Source of the DNA: an uncultured bacterium
GTDB taxonomy: Bacteria; Cyanobacteriota; Vampirovibrionia; Gastranaerophilales; Gastranaerophilaceae
Direction: 5' to 3'
NCBI GenBank assembly: GCA_949285255.1
Contig: CASDXV010000020.1
Coordinates: 1 to 33,572, forward strand
DNA length: 33,572 nt
Of this stretch, positions 17,471-26,338 are shown in pieces (position 1 is the stretch's first letter; each line of letters begins with the position of its first letter). Made by a program: the position numbers and the translations under genes. The notes under the pieces were generated by a model that saw nothing but the letters and a program-made list of their open reading frames with translations, made no database searches and had not been told where the DNA came from.

Positions 17471-18653
17471 TTTCCATGGTTTTTAAAGTGACAAGTTTTA
17501 CAATCTCATCAAGATTTTTTTCTATAAGATTTTTATTGAGCAATACACATTCTTTTGAAAAGAAAAATGTGAGTTTTTCATCGAGATTTTGGTCAAATTG
17601 TTTTTTAAATTCAAGAATTTGATTATAGATATCTAAGTCAATGTATTTTTTGTGTTCGCACAAATGTACAAAAAGCTCGCAAGTGGTAAGGTACGCATTT
17701 TTTATTTTGTCACAGGATATTTCTTTTTTTAGTTTTTCAAGAAAAGAACTTATTTGAAGGTAGTTTTTATAAAGTTTCTTGCGCTTTTTGGGGAGTTCTT
17801 GTGCAAAATAATTTGATGTAATTTTATAGCCTGTTTCAATAAGTTCAAGCTTTTTTGCATCTGATATCATAAAATCAACAACAGATGTGTTATCGGTATC
17901 TATTTTTATATAGTCAAATTTGTCTTTTTGTCCGTACAGGTCAATAATGTAGTCTGTCGCAAAGCCTGAGATAGTGTTGTAAACGGCATTTATGTAGTCA
18001 AGTGCCGTGTCAATTTTTCTCTCGCCTTTTGTATCTTCCAACCTAAATTCAAGAATGCGCTCTTTTTTACCGCTTAAAGTTTTACTCAATCTCCAAAGCG
18101 GCCAGCTTTTCATAAGGTCGCCATCAACCACCATATTATCTTCTATTTCAAGCGGCTTAAATAACCCAGGCATACTGACAGAAGCCCTTACAGCAAGAGC
18201 TACCTCAGCATCCGGTGTAACTTGTTTAGAAAATTCATTATACCTGTTATTTGTAAGGTCTGTTGAGTATATGATTAAATCTTTTTTCAGGTCTTTAAAC
18301 CTTACAGGCGGCATTTGACCCTTTTTGTAACTGTCTTTATAAAATCTGGATTCAATTTTTTCTCTCATCCACTCAAGAAAAACTTCACCTTTGGATAGCG
18401 CTATTTGATTTCCGAAGTTAAAATTTATATCTTTAAAAAACTCTACACTTATCCCGCAAAAAAGCTCTTTTATGCGCTCAATGTCGTATCCTGAAGCACA
18501 AAGGGTGGCAAAAACAGAGCCGATAGATGAGCCGCCATAACCTGTTATGTTGACATTATTTTCTATTAAGGTCTGATATGCGCCAACGTAGCTAACCCCT
18601 CTTATGCCGCCTCCGCCAAATATTACAAAATAATCATAAGACTTTGTGCTCAT
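17460..18653 (-). CDS. Patatin-like phospholipase
   Basis: 397 aa. The oxyanion loop FGGGGIRG (12-19), the nucleophile elbow GGSSIG (Ser43) and the DGD dyad (VVDGDL, Asp177) form a complete patatin catalytic set, usually acting on glycerophospholipids. The remaining 200 residues are helical and charged with no known domain. There is no signal peptide, so it acts in the cytoplasm, or is exported by another route as for some bacterial effectors. It starts 3 bp after motB and may be the third gene of a motAB operon, an unusual association. Confidence 0.88.
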   Translation of the reverse strand: MSTKSYDYFVIFGGGGIRGVSYVGAYQTLIENNVNITGYGGSSIGSVFATLCASGYDIERIKELFCGISVEFFKDINFNFGNQIALSKGEVFLEWMREKIESRFYKDSYKKGQMPPVRFKDLKKDLIIYSTDLTNNRYNEFSKQVTPDAEVALAVRASVSMPGLFKPLEIEDNMVVDGDLMKSWPLWRLSKTLSGKKERILEFRLEDTKGERKIDTALDYINAVYNTISGFATDYIIDLYGQKDKFDYIKIDTDNTSVVDFMISDAKKLELIETGYKITSNYFAQELPKKRKKLYKNYLQISSFLEKLKKEISCDKIKNAYLTTCELFVHLCEHKKYIDLDIYNQILEFKKQFDQNLDEKLTFFFSKECVLLNKNLIEKNLDEIVKLVTLKTMEIKD

Positions 18654-18656
18654 TTA

Positions 18657-19616
18657 CTACTCCAGAAAATCGGGCCTTTGCTGCATTCTTCCTGTATTTG
18701 TACTGTTACCCATATTATCTATTCTGTTTGTTTCTTTTTCGTATGTTTGTCTGAAGTCTATGACATTTTTCATAAGTTTTTCATCATTGTCTGTTAAGTT
18801 TTTAACCGCTTGAGAAACTGATGTTTTCTTACCTGAGCTTATAGATGAAAGCGTACTCATATTCTTTGAGTTAGCGTTGCGAAGTTTATTTTTCAATATA
18901 ACTATCTCTACACGCCTGTTTTTTTGCTTGTCTTTTTGTGATGTGCCTTTTGTAACGGGAACAGTGTCGGCGTAACCTGCTGCTATAAATATTGCAGGAT
19001 TGAATTCATAGTTATCTATTAAGTATCTTACAACGCTTGAGGCTCTAGCGCTTGAGAGTTCCCAGTTAGACGGGAAAATAGGGTTGCTTACAGGGTCAGA
19101 GTCGGTATGACCTTCAACTCTTATAATATGAATTGCGAATTTTTCTTTTATGAGTTTGGCTATAGCATTCAGCGGCACTATAGAGTCGCTTGAAATTTGT
19201 GCAGAACCCGACTTAAAGGTAAGAGCATTATCTTCAAGTCTGATTACAAGGCCTCTTTCGTCAATCTCGGCATTTATTCCGTCTAAATCCATTTCGTCTA
19301 TTGATTTTTTAATTTCAGCATACGAATCCGCTTCGTATCTTGGGCTTAAATATTCAAGCATTATGGGGCTTGTTGCACCGTTAGTGCCGTCTAATATTGA
19401 ATTTGAGTTGTCAAGTATACTTTCCTGTCCGTCAAACATATTTGATTGAAATGCTTTTTTAAGGGCTTCTTCAAGTTTGGCAAAGTCGCTAACATCAACT
19501 TGAGAAAGAGCATACAACACAACAAAAGTAGCAAAAAGGAGTGTCATAAAGTCGGCGTATGAAACAAGCCAACGCTCGAGATTTTCGTGGTCTTCGTGTT
19601 TTTTTCTTTTAGCCAT
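18657..19616 (-). CDS. motB: MotB-type stator protein
   Basis: 319 aa. The short cytoplasmic N-terminus and the single helix WLVSYADFMTLLFATFVVLYAL carry the critical aspartate (Asp22) that transfers ions. A plug/linker region and an OmpA-like peptidoglycan-binding domain follow (RVEGHTDSDPVSNPIFPSNWELSSARASSVVRYL...NRRVEIVI). The ion choice (H+ or Na+) cannot be fixed. The start overlaps the motA stop by 1 nt (TAATG). Around 90 residues after the OmpA domain are Ser/Asn-rich, longer than usual. With no other flagellar gene in the window, a flagellar role is likely but not shown. Confidence 0.93.
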   Translation of the reverse strand: MAKRKKHEDHENLERWLVSYADFMTLLFATFVVLYALSQVDVSDFAKLEEALKKAFQSNMFDGQESILDNSNSILDGTNGATSPIMLEYLSPRYEADSYAEIKKSIDEMDLDGINAEIDERGLVIRLEDNALTFKSGSAQISSDSIVPLNAIAKLIKEKFAIHIIRVEGHTDSDPVSNPIFPSNWELSSARASSVVRYLIDNYEFNPAIFIAAGYADTVPVTKGTSQKDKQKNRRVEIVILKNKLRNANSKNMSTLSSISSGKKTSVSQAVKNLTDNDEKLMKNVIDFRQTYEKETNRIDNMGNSTNTGRMQQRPDFLE

Positions 19617-20389
19617 TAAGCCTTAGCCTCTTTTTTTGCAGCTTTCTTTTCTAGCAGATATGTTTCAAGTTTTCTCTCAATTAATGCAGGGCTTTCTCCT
19701 GCCTGAATTGCAAGAACGCCTGAGATGATTATTTCTTTTGCAACAAATATTTTTTGATATTTTTGCTTGATTCTGGTTGAGTATGGGATTGTAATAAGGT
19801 TTGCAAGAAACAGACCATAAATTGTTGCAACGAACGCAACAGCGATACCTGCGCCGAGTTTTGAGGGGTCAGAGAGGTTTTGCATAACCTGAATAAGACC
19901 CATAACCGCACCGATGATACCAAGAGTCGGAGCGTAACCGCCTGCAGATTCGTAAACTTTTGCACCTGTTTGAACTTTATCTTCAAGTCTGGCAAGTTGA
20001 TTTTCCATCATTTCTTTAACTAATGAAGGGTCAGCGCCGTCTGCTACGGCTTCAAGACCGAGTGTTAAAAGTGGGTCAGATGCTTTTTTTGCTTCTTTTT
20101 CAAGAATAATTACACCCTCTTTTCTTGCCTTTTGGCTATAGTCAACAATTTCTGCTATTAACTTTTCCATATCCGGAACTTCGTTAAAATAAACCGTTTT
20201 CAACAGTGAAAACGCTATTTTAAAGTCCGCTATCGGAAAGCTTAAAAAAACCGCGCCCGATGTACCACCGATTACGATAAAAGCTGCAGTTATCTGCAAA
20301 ATCTGTCCTATATTACCGCCTTCCAGAATCATGCCCGCCAAAATAAAGGCAAATCCCAGAAAAGTTCCTATTATTGCTGCAAAATCCAT
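19616..20389 (-). CDS. motA: MotA/PomA-type stator protein
   Basis: 257 aa with four membrane helices: two at the N-terminus (IIGTFLGFAFILAGMI, ITAAFIVIGGTSGAVFLSF) and two in the second half (GGYAPTLGIIGAVMGLIQVM, GAGIAVAFVATIYGLFLANLITIPYS). The cytoplasmic loop in between (RKEGVIILEKEAK..) contacts the rotor in the family. The conserved prolines of the last helices are present. It forms the 5:2 ion-driven stator with MotB and is translationally coupled to it by TAATG. Confidence 0.93.
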   Translation of the reverse strand: MDFAAIIGTFLGFAFILAGMILEGGNIGQILQITAAFIVIGGTSGAVFLSFPIADFKIAFSLLKTVYFNEVPDMEKLIAEIVDYSQKARKEGVIILEKEAKKASDPLLTLGLEAVADGADPSLVKEMMENQLARLEDKVQTGAKVYESAGGYAPTLGIIGAVMGLIQVMQNLSDPSKLGAGIAVAFVATIYGLFLANLITIPYSTRIKQKYQKIFVAKEIIISGVLAIQAGESPALIERKLETYLLEKKAAKKEAKA

Positions 20390-20497
20390 TATTATATTTC
20401 TCCGAATTACATTTTTATTATCCCTAAAAACGCTTGAAATGGTATCAACCGTTCAATTGAATTAATTCTAGCATTTTTAGCGCATTTTATCAAAAAT

Positions 20498-20525
20498 TTT
20501 ACAAATCAGTTTTTTTAACTATAAT
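20498..20525 (+). promoter_or_regulatory. Promoter of the second LeuC-family gene
   Basis: TTTACA (20498-20503) and TATAAT (20520-20525) are 16 bp apart; a strong AGGAGGGGG ribosome binding site follows at about 20540. Confidence 0.6.
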
Positions 20526-20552
20526 TGTTTTATAGTTTTAGGAGGGGGATTT

Positions 20553-21794
20553 ATGTCCGGATTGACACTGGCTCAAAAAATAATTTCAAAACATTGTGAT
20601 AAAACGGTTGCACCTGGAGAGTTAGTCATTGCTCGTGTTGATGTAGCTGCAGTTCAAGACGGTACTGGTCCTCTTACTATCCAAGAGTTTAAAAAACTCG
20701 GTAAGGATAAACTTGCTAACCCTAAACGCACAATACTTTTTATTGACCATGCTGCTCCAAGCCCAAGAAAAGAGCTCTCTAATTCTCATCTTGTAATCAG
20801 AGAATTTGCAAAAGAATATGGTGCGGTTTTATCTGACATTGGCGAGGGTGTTTGCCATCAAAGACTTGTTGAAAGTTTTGTAAACCCCGCTGAAATACTT
20901 GTCGGTGCCGATTCTCATACATGTACTTCAGGTGCTCTGGGTGCTTTTGCAACAGGTATGGGTTCAACTGATATTGCAGTTGCTTTTGCGCTAGGCAAAA
21001 CTTGGCTTAAGGTGCCGTCTTCTTTTAAAATTGTTGTAAACGGTAAATTTAGGGAAAATGTTACTTCAAAAGATTTAATGCTCTATTTGATAGGTAAAAT
21101 AGGAGCAGATGGTGCGACATACCGCGCATTAGAGTTCTGTGGAGAAACTATTAAAAACATGGCTATGGCTGAGCGCTTTACTCTGGCAAATATGGCAGTA
21201 GAAGCTGGCGCTAAGGCGGGTCTTTTTGAAACTGATGAAAAAACACTTGCTTGGCTAAAAGAAAACGGCAGAGAAGATAAGTATGTAGATGTTAAAATTG
21301 ATGAAGATGCTCAATATGAAAGAGTTATTGAAATTGACGCTGCTGAAATTAAGCCTTGTGTGTCTTGCCCTCATACGGTAGATAATGTTAAATGGGCGTC
21401 CGATCTGAACGATGTAAAAGTTAATCAAGTTTTTGTCGGTACTTGTACAAACGGCAGAATTGAAGACTTAAGAGTTGTGGCAAGCGTTCTTAAGGGTAAA
21501 AAGAAGCATCCCGATGTTCGCATGATTATAGTTCCTGCTTCTCCAAAGATTTATCTTCAAGCGGTAAAAGAAGGGTTAATCGAAACCTTTGTTGAAGCGG
21601 GTGCAACATTTTTGCCCGCAGGTTGCGGTCCTTGCGTAGGCGTGCATGGCGGTATACTTGGTGATGGTGAAGTTTGCCTTGCAACGCAAAACAGAAACTT
21701 CCAAGGCAGAATGGGCAACACAAAGGGATTTATTTATCTCTCATCCCCTTATGTTGCCGCAAAATCCGCTATAGCCGGCTATATTACCGATTAA
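20553..21794 (+). CDS. Aconitase-family dehydratase large subunit, LeuC/HacA paralogue
   Basis: 413 aa. Fe-S ligands are Cys298 (VGTCTNGR), Cys358 and Cys361 (PAGCGPCVG). DSHTCTSGALGAFATGMGSTD is conserved, and GEGVCHQRLVE has the HQ form usual in LeuC/HacA, where the first paralogue has EH (GIEHALL). This points to different substrates or different evolutionary groups. Candidates are 3-isopropylmalate, homoaconitate or dimethylmalate; the small subunit that would decide is not adjacent. It is monocistronic, with a good promoter and a very strong Shine-Dalgarno, and ends flush with a convergent gene without a terminator. Confidence 0.85.
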   Translation: MSGLTLAQKIISKHCDKTVAPGELVIARVDVAAVQDGTGPLTIQEFKKLGKDKLANPKRTILFIDHAAPSPRKELSNSHLVIREFAKEYGAVLSDIGEGVCHQRLVESFVNPAEILVGADSHTCTSGALGAFATGMGSTDIAVAFALGKTWLKVPSSFKIVVNGKFRENVTSKDLMLYLIGKIGADGATYRALEFCGETIKNMAMAERFTLANMAVEAGAKAGLFETDEKTLAWLKENGREDKYVDVKIDEDAQYERVIEIDAAEIKPCVSCPHTVDNVKWASDLNDVKVNQVFVGTCTNGRIEDLRVVASVLKGKKKHPDVRMIIVPASPKIYLQAVKEGLIETFVEAGATFLPAGCGPCVGVHGGILGDGEVCLATQNRNFQGRMGNTKGFIYLSSPYVAAKSAIAGYITD

Positions 21795-22538
21795 TTATGC
21801 TTCGTAACCATTTTGGTCGTTTTGCGAGTCTTGCGCTTGTGCGCTTGAATCCATAATTGATGTTGCTGCAAATATTCCGGGAAGTCCAAATAAAGCTCCA
21901 GCGTATGCTGTCGCTGCAGTTTTCTTTGCAGTTTGAGCAAATGATTTAAATTCATCACTCTCAAGTACTCCCGAGTCTTTAATTGCTTCTCCTGCAAGTA
22001 CTCCTGCTGCAGCTCCGGGGGCAAAAATGCTTAGACCTGCAAGAAGAAGATTCTTACTTGTTTCGTTTTGTGCATTGTTTGTATCTTGTGCTATATTTTC
22101 ATTTGTATATACAACTTCTTGCTGCACAGGTTGTTCCGTGCTTGTTTGTTGATATGTAACTTCTTGTTCTTCCACAGGTTGTTCCGCGCTTGTTTGTTGA
22201 TATGTAACTTGTGTATTTTCTGATTCGTAATTTTTTGCACTTGAATCCATAATTGATGTAGCTGCAAATATTCCGGGAAGTCCAAATAAAGCTCCAGCGT
22301 AAGCTGTTACTGCAGTTTTCTTTGCAGTTTGAGCAAATGATTTAAATTCATCGCTCTCAAGTACTCCCGAGTCTTTAATTGCTTCTCCTGCAAGTATTCC
22401 TGCTGCAGCTCCGGGGGCAAAAATACTCAGGCCTGCAAGAAGAAGATTTTTTGTTGATTCATTTTGATTGTTAGTCTGATTTTGCACTACTTTATCATTA
22501 ACGCAGTGTGTTTCTACTCTGTTGATTCCTTCTGTCAT
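21795..22538 (-). CDS. Unknown protein of two near-identical 72-aa hydrophobic units
   Basis: 247 aa. Residues 30-101 and 162-233 are the same unit with two differences (Ile48/Val180, Val77/Ala209). Each has a first hydrophobic part (NLLLAGLSIFAPGAAAG), a charged middle (EAIKDSGVLESDEFKSFAQ) and a second hydrophobic part (TAYAGALFGLPGIFAATSIM). The Gly/Ala spacing in both hydrophobic parts looks like glycine-zipper membrane helices. The linker is Gln/Thr/Glu-rich and itself repeats VTYQQTS[AT]EQPV. The N- and C-termini are polar. No signal peptide; the family is not recognised. A likely topology is two hairpins in a membrane. The ribosome binding site is the GA-rich tract just before ATG 22538. 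Confidence 0.65.
   Translation of the reverse strand: MTEGINRVETHCVNDKVVQNQTNNQNESTKNLLLAGLSIFAPGAAAGILAGEAIKDSGVLESDEFKSFAQTAKKTAVTAYAGALFGLPGIFAATSIMDSSAKNYESENTQVTYQQTSAEQPVEEQEVTYQQTSTEQPVQQEVVYTNENIAQDTNNAQNETSKNLLLAGLSIFAPGAAAGVLAGEAIKDSGVLESDEFKSFAQTAKKTAATAYAGALFGLPGIFAATSIMDSSAQAQDSQNDQNGYEA
21840..22055 (-). repeat. Intragenic direct repeat, second copy
   Basis: 216 bp encoding residues 162-233; nearly identical in DNA to 22236-22451, with only a few changes, some of them silent. Confidence 0.85.
22236..22451 (-). repeat. Intragenic direct repeat, first copy
   Basis: 216 bp encoding residues 30-101; pairs with 21840-22055 at an offset of 396 bp. Confidence 0.85.
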
Positions 22539-22602
22539 TTTCTCTCTCTTTCTCTCTTAAAATTAATATGCTAAATTAATAAAAAAAAATTTCGATAAAA
22601 AA

Positions 22603-22655
22603 TTGACAAAAAAATGATAAAATTTATTTACAAGTATTAAATTAATTTATAAAAT
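22603..22655 (+). promoter_or_regulatory. Candidate promoters for the small membrane protein and helicase genes
   Basis: TTGACA (22603-22608) with TATTTA (22625-22630, 16 bp), and TTTACA (22627-22632) with TAAAAT (22650-22655, 17 bp). Either could drive the operon beginning at 22681. The DNA is very AT-rich, so chance matches are likely. Confidence 0.4.
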
Positions 22656-22680
22656 ATTACTGTTATTTTGGGAGAAAGAT

Positions 22681-22860
22681 ATGCTTAAATACATTTTACT
22701 TGTAATTTTAATAGTATTAGGTTGGCATGCTTATAACACGGTTGATTTTAAAACAGTTGTGCCGGATACCGTTGATGCTATAAAAAATACAAGTTTAATA
22801 AACACGGTAAACACTAAACGCGAAAACAGAAAAAATGAGCTCAACCAACTTGGATACTAA
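22681..22860 (+). CDS. Small single-pass membrane protein (59 aa)
   Basis: ATG 22681 is preceded by GGGAGAAAGAT, a good ribosome binding site. The product has one N-terminal hydrophobic helix (MLKYILLVILIVLGWHAY) and a short polar tail with many Asn, Thr and Lys. Its last 26 bp overlap the start of the helicase gene in another frame, which implies coupled translation. It is too short for standard gene callers. Function unknown; the overlap suggests that it is made together with the helicase. Confidence 0.65.
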   Translation: MLKYILLVILIVLGWHAYNTVDFKTVVPDTVDAIKNTSLINTVNTKRENRKNELNQLGY

Positions 22861-25800
22861 GCCAAAACCTAATGCTAAGCAGCAAGAGTGTATAGACTCT
22901 ATTGACGGCTCAATTATGGTGTTGGCAGGCCCTGGTACGGGTAAGACCTTTACTGTAATTGAGCGCATTAAAAATATGCTTTTAAGAGGCATTGAACCGT
23001 CTAAAATCCTCTGCCTTGCATTTTCTGACGCTGCAGCGTCAGAGATGAAAAAGCGTCTGATTGATAAGATGGGACAAGAGGCGTTGGGTGTAAATATCTA
23101 TACTTATCATAGTTTTTGTTTTGAAATTATTCAGAATAATCCTGATTCATTTGAAGAGTATTCGGGTTTTCAGTTAATAAATGATACTGTTAAAAAATCT
23201 CTCATAAGGCAGTGTATAGAAGAGTTGGATACTGTTTATTATAAAACTTCATCAGGCGATAAATATCATTTTGCGGGTGAAATTTTAACAAGAATTGACG
23301 ATATCAAAAAAAATCTTTTATCAAAAGATGAGTTTTTCTATAACCTTGAAAATCATCCCCAGTGGGGCGGCGCGCTTAGTGAGGTTAAACTTAAGGTCAA
23401 AACTGCTCTTGATGAAGGCAAAAAAGTCTTAAAAAAAGATGAAAAATTAATAGCTGACCTTGAGAAAAAAATTAACCGCTCAAAAGAGTTGTGGAATTTT
23501 TATGAACTGTACAACAAAAAAATGAAAGAGGGCGGCTATATAGATTTTAACGACATGATAGCTCTTGTGCTAGAAAAATTCAGCGACTCTCCTGCTTTTC
23601 TTGAAAGTATTGCTCAAAATTATGATTATTATTTGGTTGATGAATACCAAGATACAAACGCTATGCAAAATAGCGTGATTTTTAACCTGATTGATGTAAA
23701 GTCACAAAAAAATATTTTTGTTGTAGGTGATGATGACCAGATTATTTTTGGTTTTCAGGGTGCACAGACCGATAATATAGAAAGATTTCTAAAAAAATAC
23801 CCCGATACAAAAGTAATTTGCCTTGAAGAAAATATGCGCTCGACTCAATCTATACTTGATTTAAGCGAGCAGGTTGCAAAACAAGATTCAAACAGGCTGG
23901 AGAATAACCCCGAGTTTAAAAGTTATGGTATAAATAAGCACCTTGTTGCAAAGAACGCCTCTTTGTTTGACAAAAATACAAAGCCGATTTTAAGAGTGTA
24001 TGAAGATTTATCCCATGAATACTCATCAATTGCCGATGATATAGAAAAACTCATTAAAAACGACGGTGTTGAGCCAAACGATATTGCAATTTTAGCAAAG
24101 AAAAACAATGAACTTGAAGAGTTTTATGAACTTTTAAAGGCAAGAAATATACCATGTGAGCTAAAAGACGGCAAAAGCATTTTTTCTGTCAGGTCTTCAA
24201 TTTTAACTTATTTTTATTTAAAAATGCTTTTAAACTCGCAGCTTTATGCGGATAAAATCTTTCCGCTTCTTTTGTCCGAGCCGTTTTGTATAGATATTAA
24301 TGATTATAATGACATTTTGGCCAATTCTTATCTGCATAAAAACAGAGATTTTATAGCTGATATTTATGATATGAAAGATAAAGATTGGAAAAATCCCGAC
24401 AGGATAAATAAATTTATCTCGGATTATGAGTATCTGCTTGAGGCTAAAAGCTCGCTAAATCTTTACAGATTGGTACTTGATGTAATAAATAAAACAGGTA
24501 TTCTTGAATATTTCCTAAATTCTCCTGCCGATGTTGAAGAAAATATCTCTGCGCTTAAAAAAATTGCAGATGAAGCAAGGGAATTTTATGCTGCAAATAA
24601 ATCCGCTACACTTCAGAATTTTGTCGAATATTTGGATGATGCGTTTGAAAACGGCTCTGCAATACTTTGTGCAAAGTCTCCCGTGAAACAAAATGCGGTT
24701 AAATTAATCACCCTGCACTCTTCAAAGGGTAGAGAGTTTGAGTATGTTTTTATACCTTCTTTGGAACAGTATGGTTGGGAACGTGCAAAAGATGATACTA
24801 TAACTCCAAAAATCCCTTTATCAAAAGTTATAACGGATGAGCAAAAAGAAATTTTAAAGGATTCCGAGAAAATAAGACTGCTTTTTGTCGGTATTACAAG
24901 AGCTAAGCATAAGTTATTTTTAAGTGTTCCAAAATTTGTCGGAGATAAAGAAAGACGGCTCACAAAATATTTAGAGTTTATTGATGAAAAATATCTTGAA
25001 ACACAAGAAATTTCGTACAATAGCAAAAACTATGTATCTGAGCTTGTTCGTTCAATTAAATACGAACATGACTACAAGAGCGATTTTCAAAACTTTATCC
25101 GCTCTTCTTTTGAATCCCTATCAATAAGCCCAAGTATGTTAAACACTTACCTTAGCTGCCCAAGGCAGTTTTTGTACGGATATATTTTAAGACTTAATTC
25201 AAGAAACTCGGTAAACGACTTACTAAGCTATGGTAATGTTGTGCACAAGTCTATAGAGAATTTTTCCAAAAAATCTAAAATACAGGAAAGCTATTTAACC
25301 TTGGATGAGCTTATAGAAGATTTTAAATTGCAAATGTCCAAAAATCCTTTTTCAGATAGAACTGCAAGAAAAGCATACCTTGAAAAAGGCGAAGAAAATC
25401 TTAGGGTATTTTATAATCAGCTTATTTTAACACCTATAAGCAATATATTTAGTACAGAGCTTAATATTGAATCATCCCTAAATAGTGAAATAAGGATAAA
25501 TGGCAAAATTGACCGTCTGGAAAAAAATGAACAGGGAGATTTTATTATAAAAGATTTTAAAACAGGTGCAGCTAAAACTCCAAGTTCAATTAAAGAGGGC
25601 GGGGCTTATGAGCACTACCTTAATCAGCTAAGATTTTACAAGTACCTTGTGGAGAAAAAATTTGATAAAAAAGTTGCATCTTCTCAGCTTGTATATGTTG
25701 AAGATTGTGATAAAAACTTTACTTACAATATGGATGAGAGCGACAATGTTGCAATAGAAAATAAAATAAAAGAGGTGCACGCAAACATTGCAGCACAAAA

Positions 25801-25876
25801 CTTTGAACCCAAGCCGGATAAAAATAATTGTAAGCGCTGCGATTACAGGGATATGTGCAGTCTTAATCTGCTTTAA
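22835..25876 (+). CDS. UvrD/AddA-type helicase fused to a Cas4/AddB-like Fe-S nuclease
   Basis: 1013 aa. Superfamily 1A helicase motifs: Walker A AGPGTGKT (31-38), motif Ia LAFSDAAASEMKKR, Walker B VDEYQDT (268-274), VVGDDDQIIFGFQGA, ENMRSTQSI, LHSSKGREFEYVFI and FVGITRAKHKL. The C-terminal part is a PD-(D/E)xK nuclease: KIDRL (Asp893), then IIKDFKTG (Asp907, Lys909), then QLRFYKYL. It has the four cysteines of an AddB/Cas4 cluster: Cys775 (LSCPRQF) and Cys999-x2-Cys1002-x5-Cys1008. It probably unwinds and resects DNA ends in recombinational repair as a single chain; RecB, AddA and the mycobacterial AdnA/B are relatives. It overlaps the small membrane protein gene upstream and the YhcH gene (14 bp) downstream. 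Confidence 0.9.
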   Translation: MSSTNLDTKPKPNAKQQECIDSIDGSIMVLAGPGTGKTFTVIERIKNMLLRGIEPSKILCLAFSDAAASEMKKRLIDKMGQEALGVNIYTYHSFCFEIIQNNPDSFEEYSGFQLINDTVKKSLIRQCIEELDTVYYKTSSGDKYHFAGEILTRIDDIKKNLLSKDEFFYNLENHPQWGGALSEVKLKVKTALDEGKKVLKKDEKLIADLEKKINRSKELWNFYELYNKKMKEGGYIDFNDMIALVLEKFSDSPAFLESIAQNYDYYLVDEYQDTNAMQNSVIFNLIDVKSQKNIFVVGDDDQIIFGFQGAQTDNIERFLKKYPDTKVICLEENMRSTQSILDLSEQVAKQDSNRLENNPEFKSYGINKHLVAKNASLFDKNTKPILRVYEDLSHEYSSIADDIEKLIKNDGVEPNDIAILAKKNNELEEFYELLKARNIPCELKDGKSIFSVRSSILTYFYLKMLLNSQLYADKIFPLLLSEPFCIDINDYNDILANSYLHKNRDFIADIYDMKDKDWKNPDRINKFISDYEYLLEAKSSLNLYRLVLDVINKTGILEYFLNSPADVEENISALKKIADEAREFYAANKSATLQNFVEYLDDAFENGSAILCAKSPVKQNAVKLITLHSSKGREFEYVFIPSLEQYGWERAKDDTITPKIPLSKVITDEQKEILKDSEKIRLLFVGITRAKHKLFLSVPKFVGDKERRLTKYLEFIDEKYLETQEISYNSKNYVSELVRSIKYEHDYKSDFQNFIRSSFESLSISPSMLNTYLSCPRQFLYGYILRLNSRNSVNDLLSYGNVVHKSIENFSKKSKIQESYLTLDELIEDFKLQMSKNPFSDRTARKAYLEKGEENLRVFYNQLILTPISNIFSTELNIESSLNSEIRINGKIDRLEKNEQGDFIIKDFKTGAAKTPSSIKEGGAYEHYLNQLRFYKYLVEKKFDKKVASSQLVYVEDCDKNFTYNMDESDNVAIENKIKEVHANIAAQNFEPKPDKNNCKRCDYRDMCSLNLL

Positions 25877-26330
25877 TTTTTACTATTACTTTTTTAATGT
25901 TTTCGCATCCGTCATTACAACTTAGCATTGGAGCATGGGCATCTTGAGGGAAAAATATTGCAAAATCCCCGCTTCTTACATTAATGACATTAGGACAAAG
26001 CGCGCCCTCTTTTAATTTTAAAAACTCGACGTCTTTTTCTTTATCGTATGGGATGTCTTCTAAGAAATTATCAATAAGAGAAAAATCCATTCTCTCGTTG
26101 CCTGAAATAACATATTGTATGTCTATATAGTCCCTGTGTGCCTCAAATTTTGCCATATGGGGAAGCCTTGTTTCAAGCTCCTGCACATTTGCAAATATCC
26201 CCTCTTCTATTTCATATCTGCCTGCAGGCATGGATTTTAAGTCGTTATTTATTATAAACTCAAAACCTTTTTTAATTTTATCGCCTAAACCGTAGTATTT
26301 GCTTGCGTTTTCAATATTATCAAAAATCAT
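25863..26330 (-). CDS. YhcH/YjgK/YiaL family (cupin-like) protein
   Basis: 155 aa, the full family length. The signature FEAHRDYIDIQYVISGNERMDFS contains the histidine and acidic residues that bind metal in family structures; NVRSGDFAIFFPQDAHAP holds the second set. Members occur in sialic-acid and beta-galactoside operons and may act as sugar mutarotases or hydrolases; the exact reaction is unsettled. It lies 8 bp after the glycosyltransferase gene on the same strand, pointing to a role in sugar or glycan metabolism. Confidence 0.88.
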   Translation of the reverse strand: MIFDNIENASKYYGLGDKIKKGFEFIINNDLKSMPAGRYEIEEGIFANVQELETRLPHMAKFEAHRDYIDIQYVISGNERMDFSLIDNFLEDIPYDKEKDVEFLKLKEGALCPNVINVRSGDFAIFFPQDAHAPMLSCNDGCENIKKVIVKIKAD

Positions 26331-26338
26331 AATTACCT

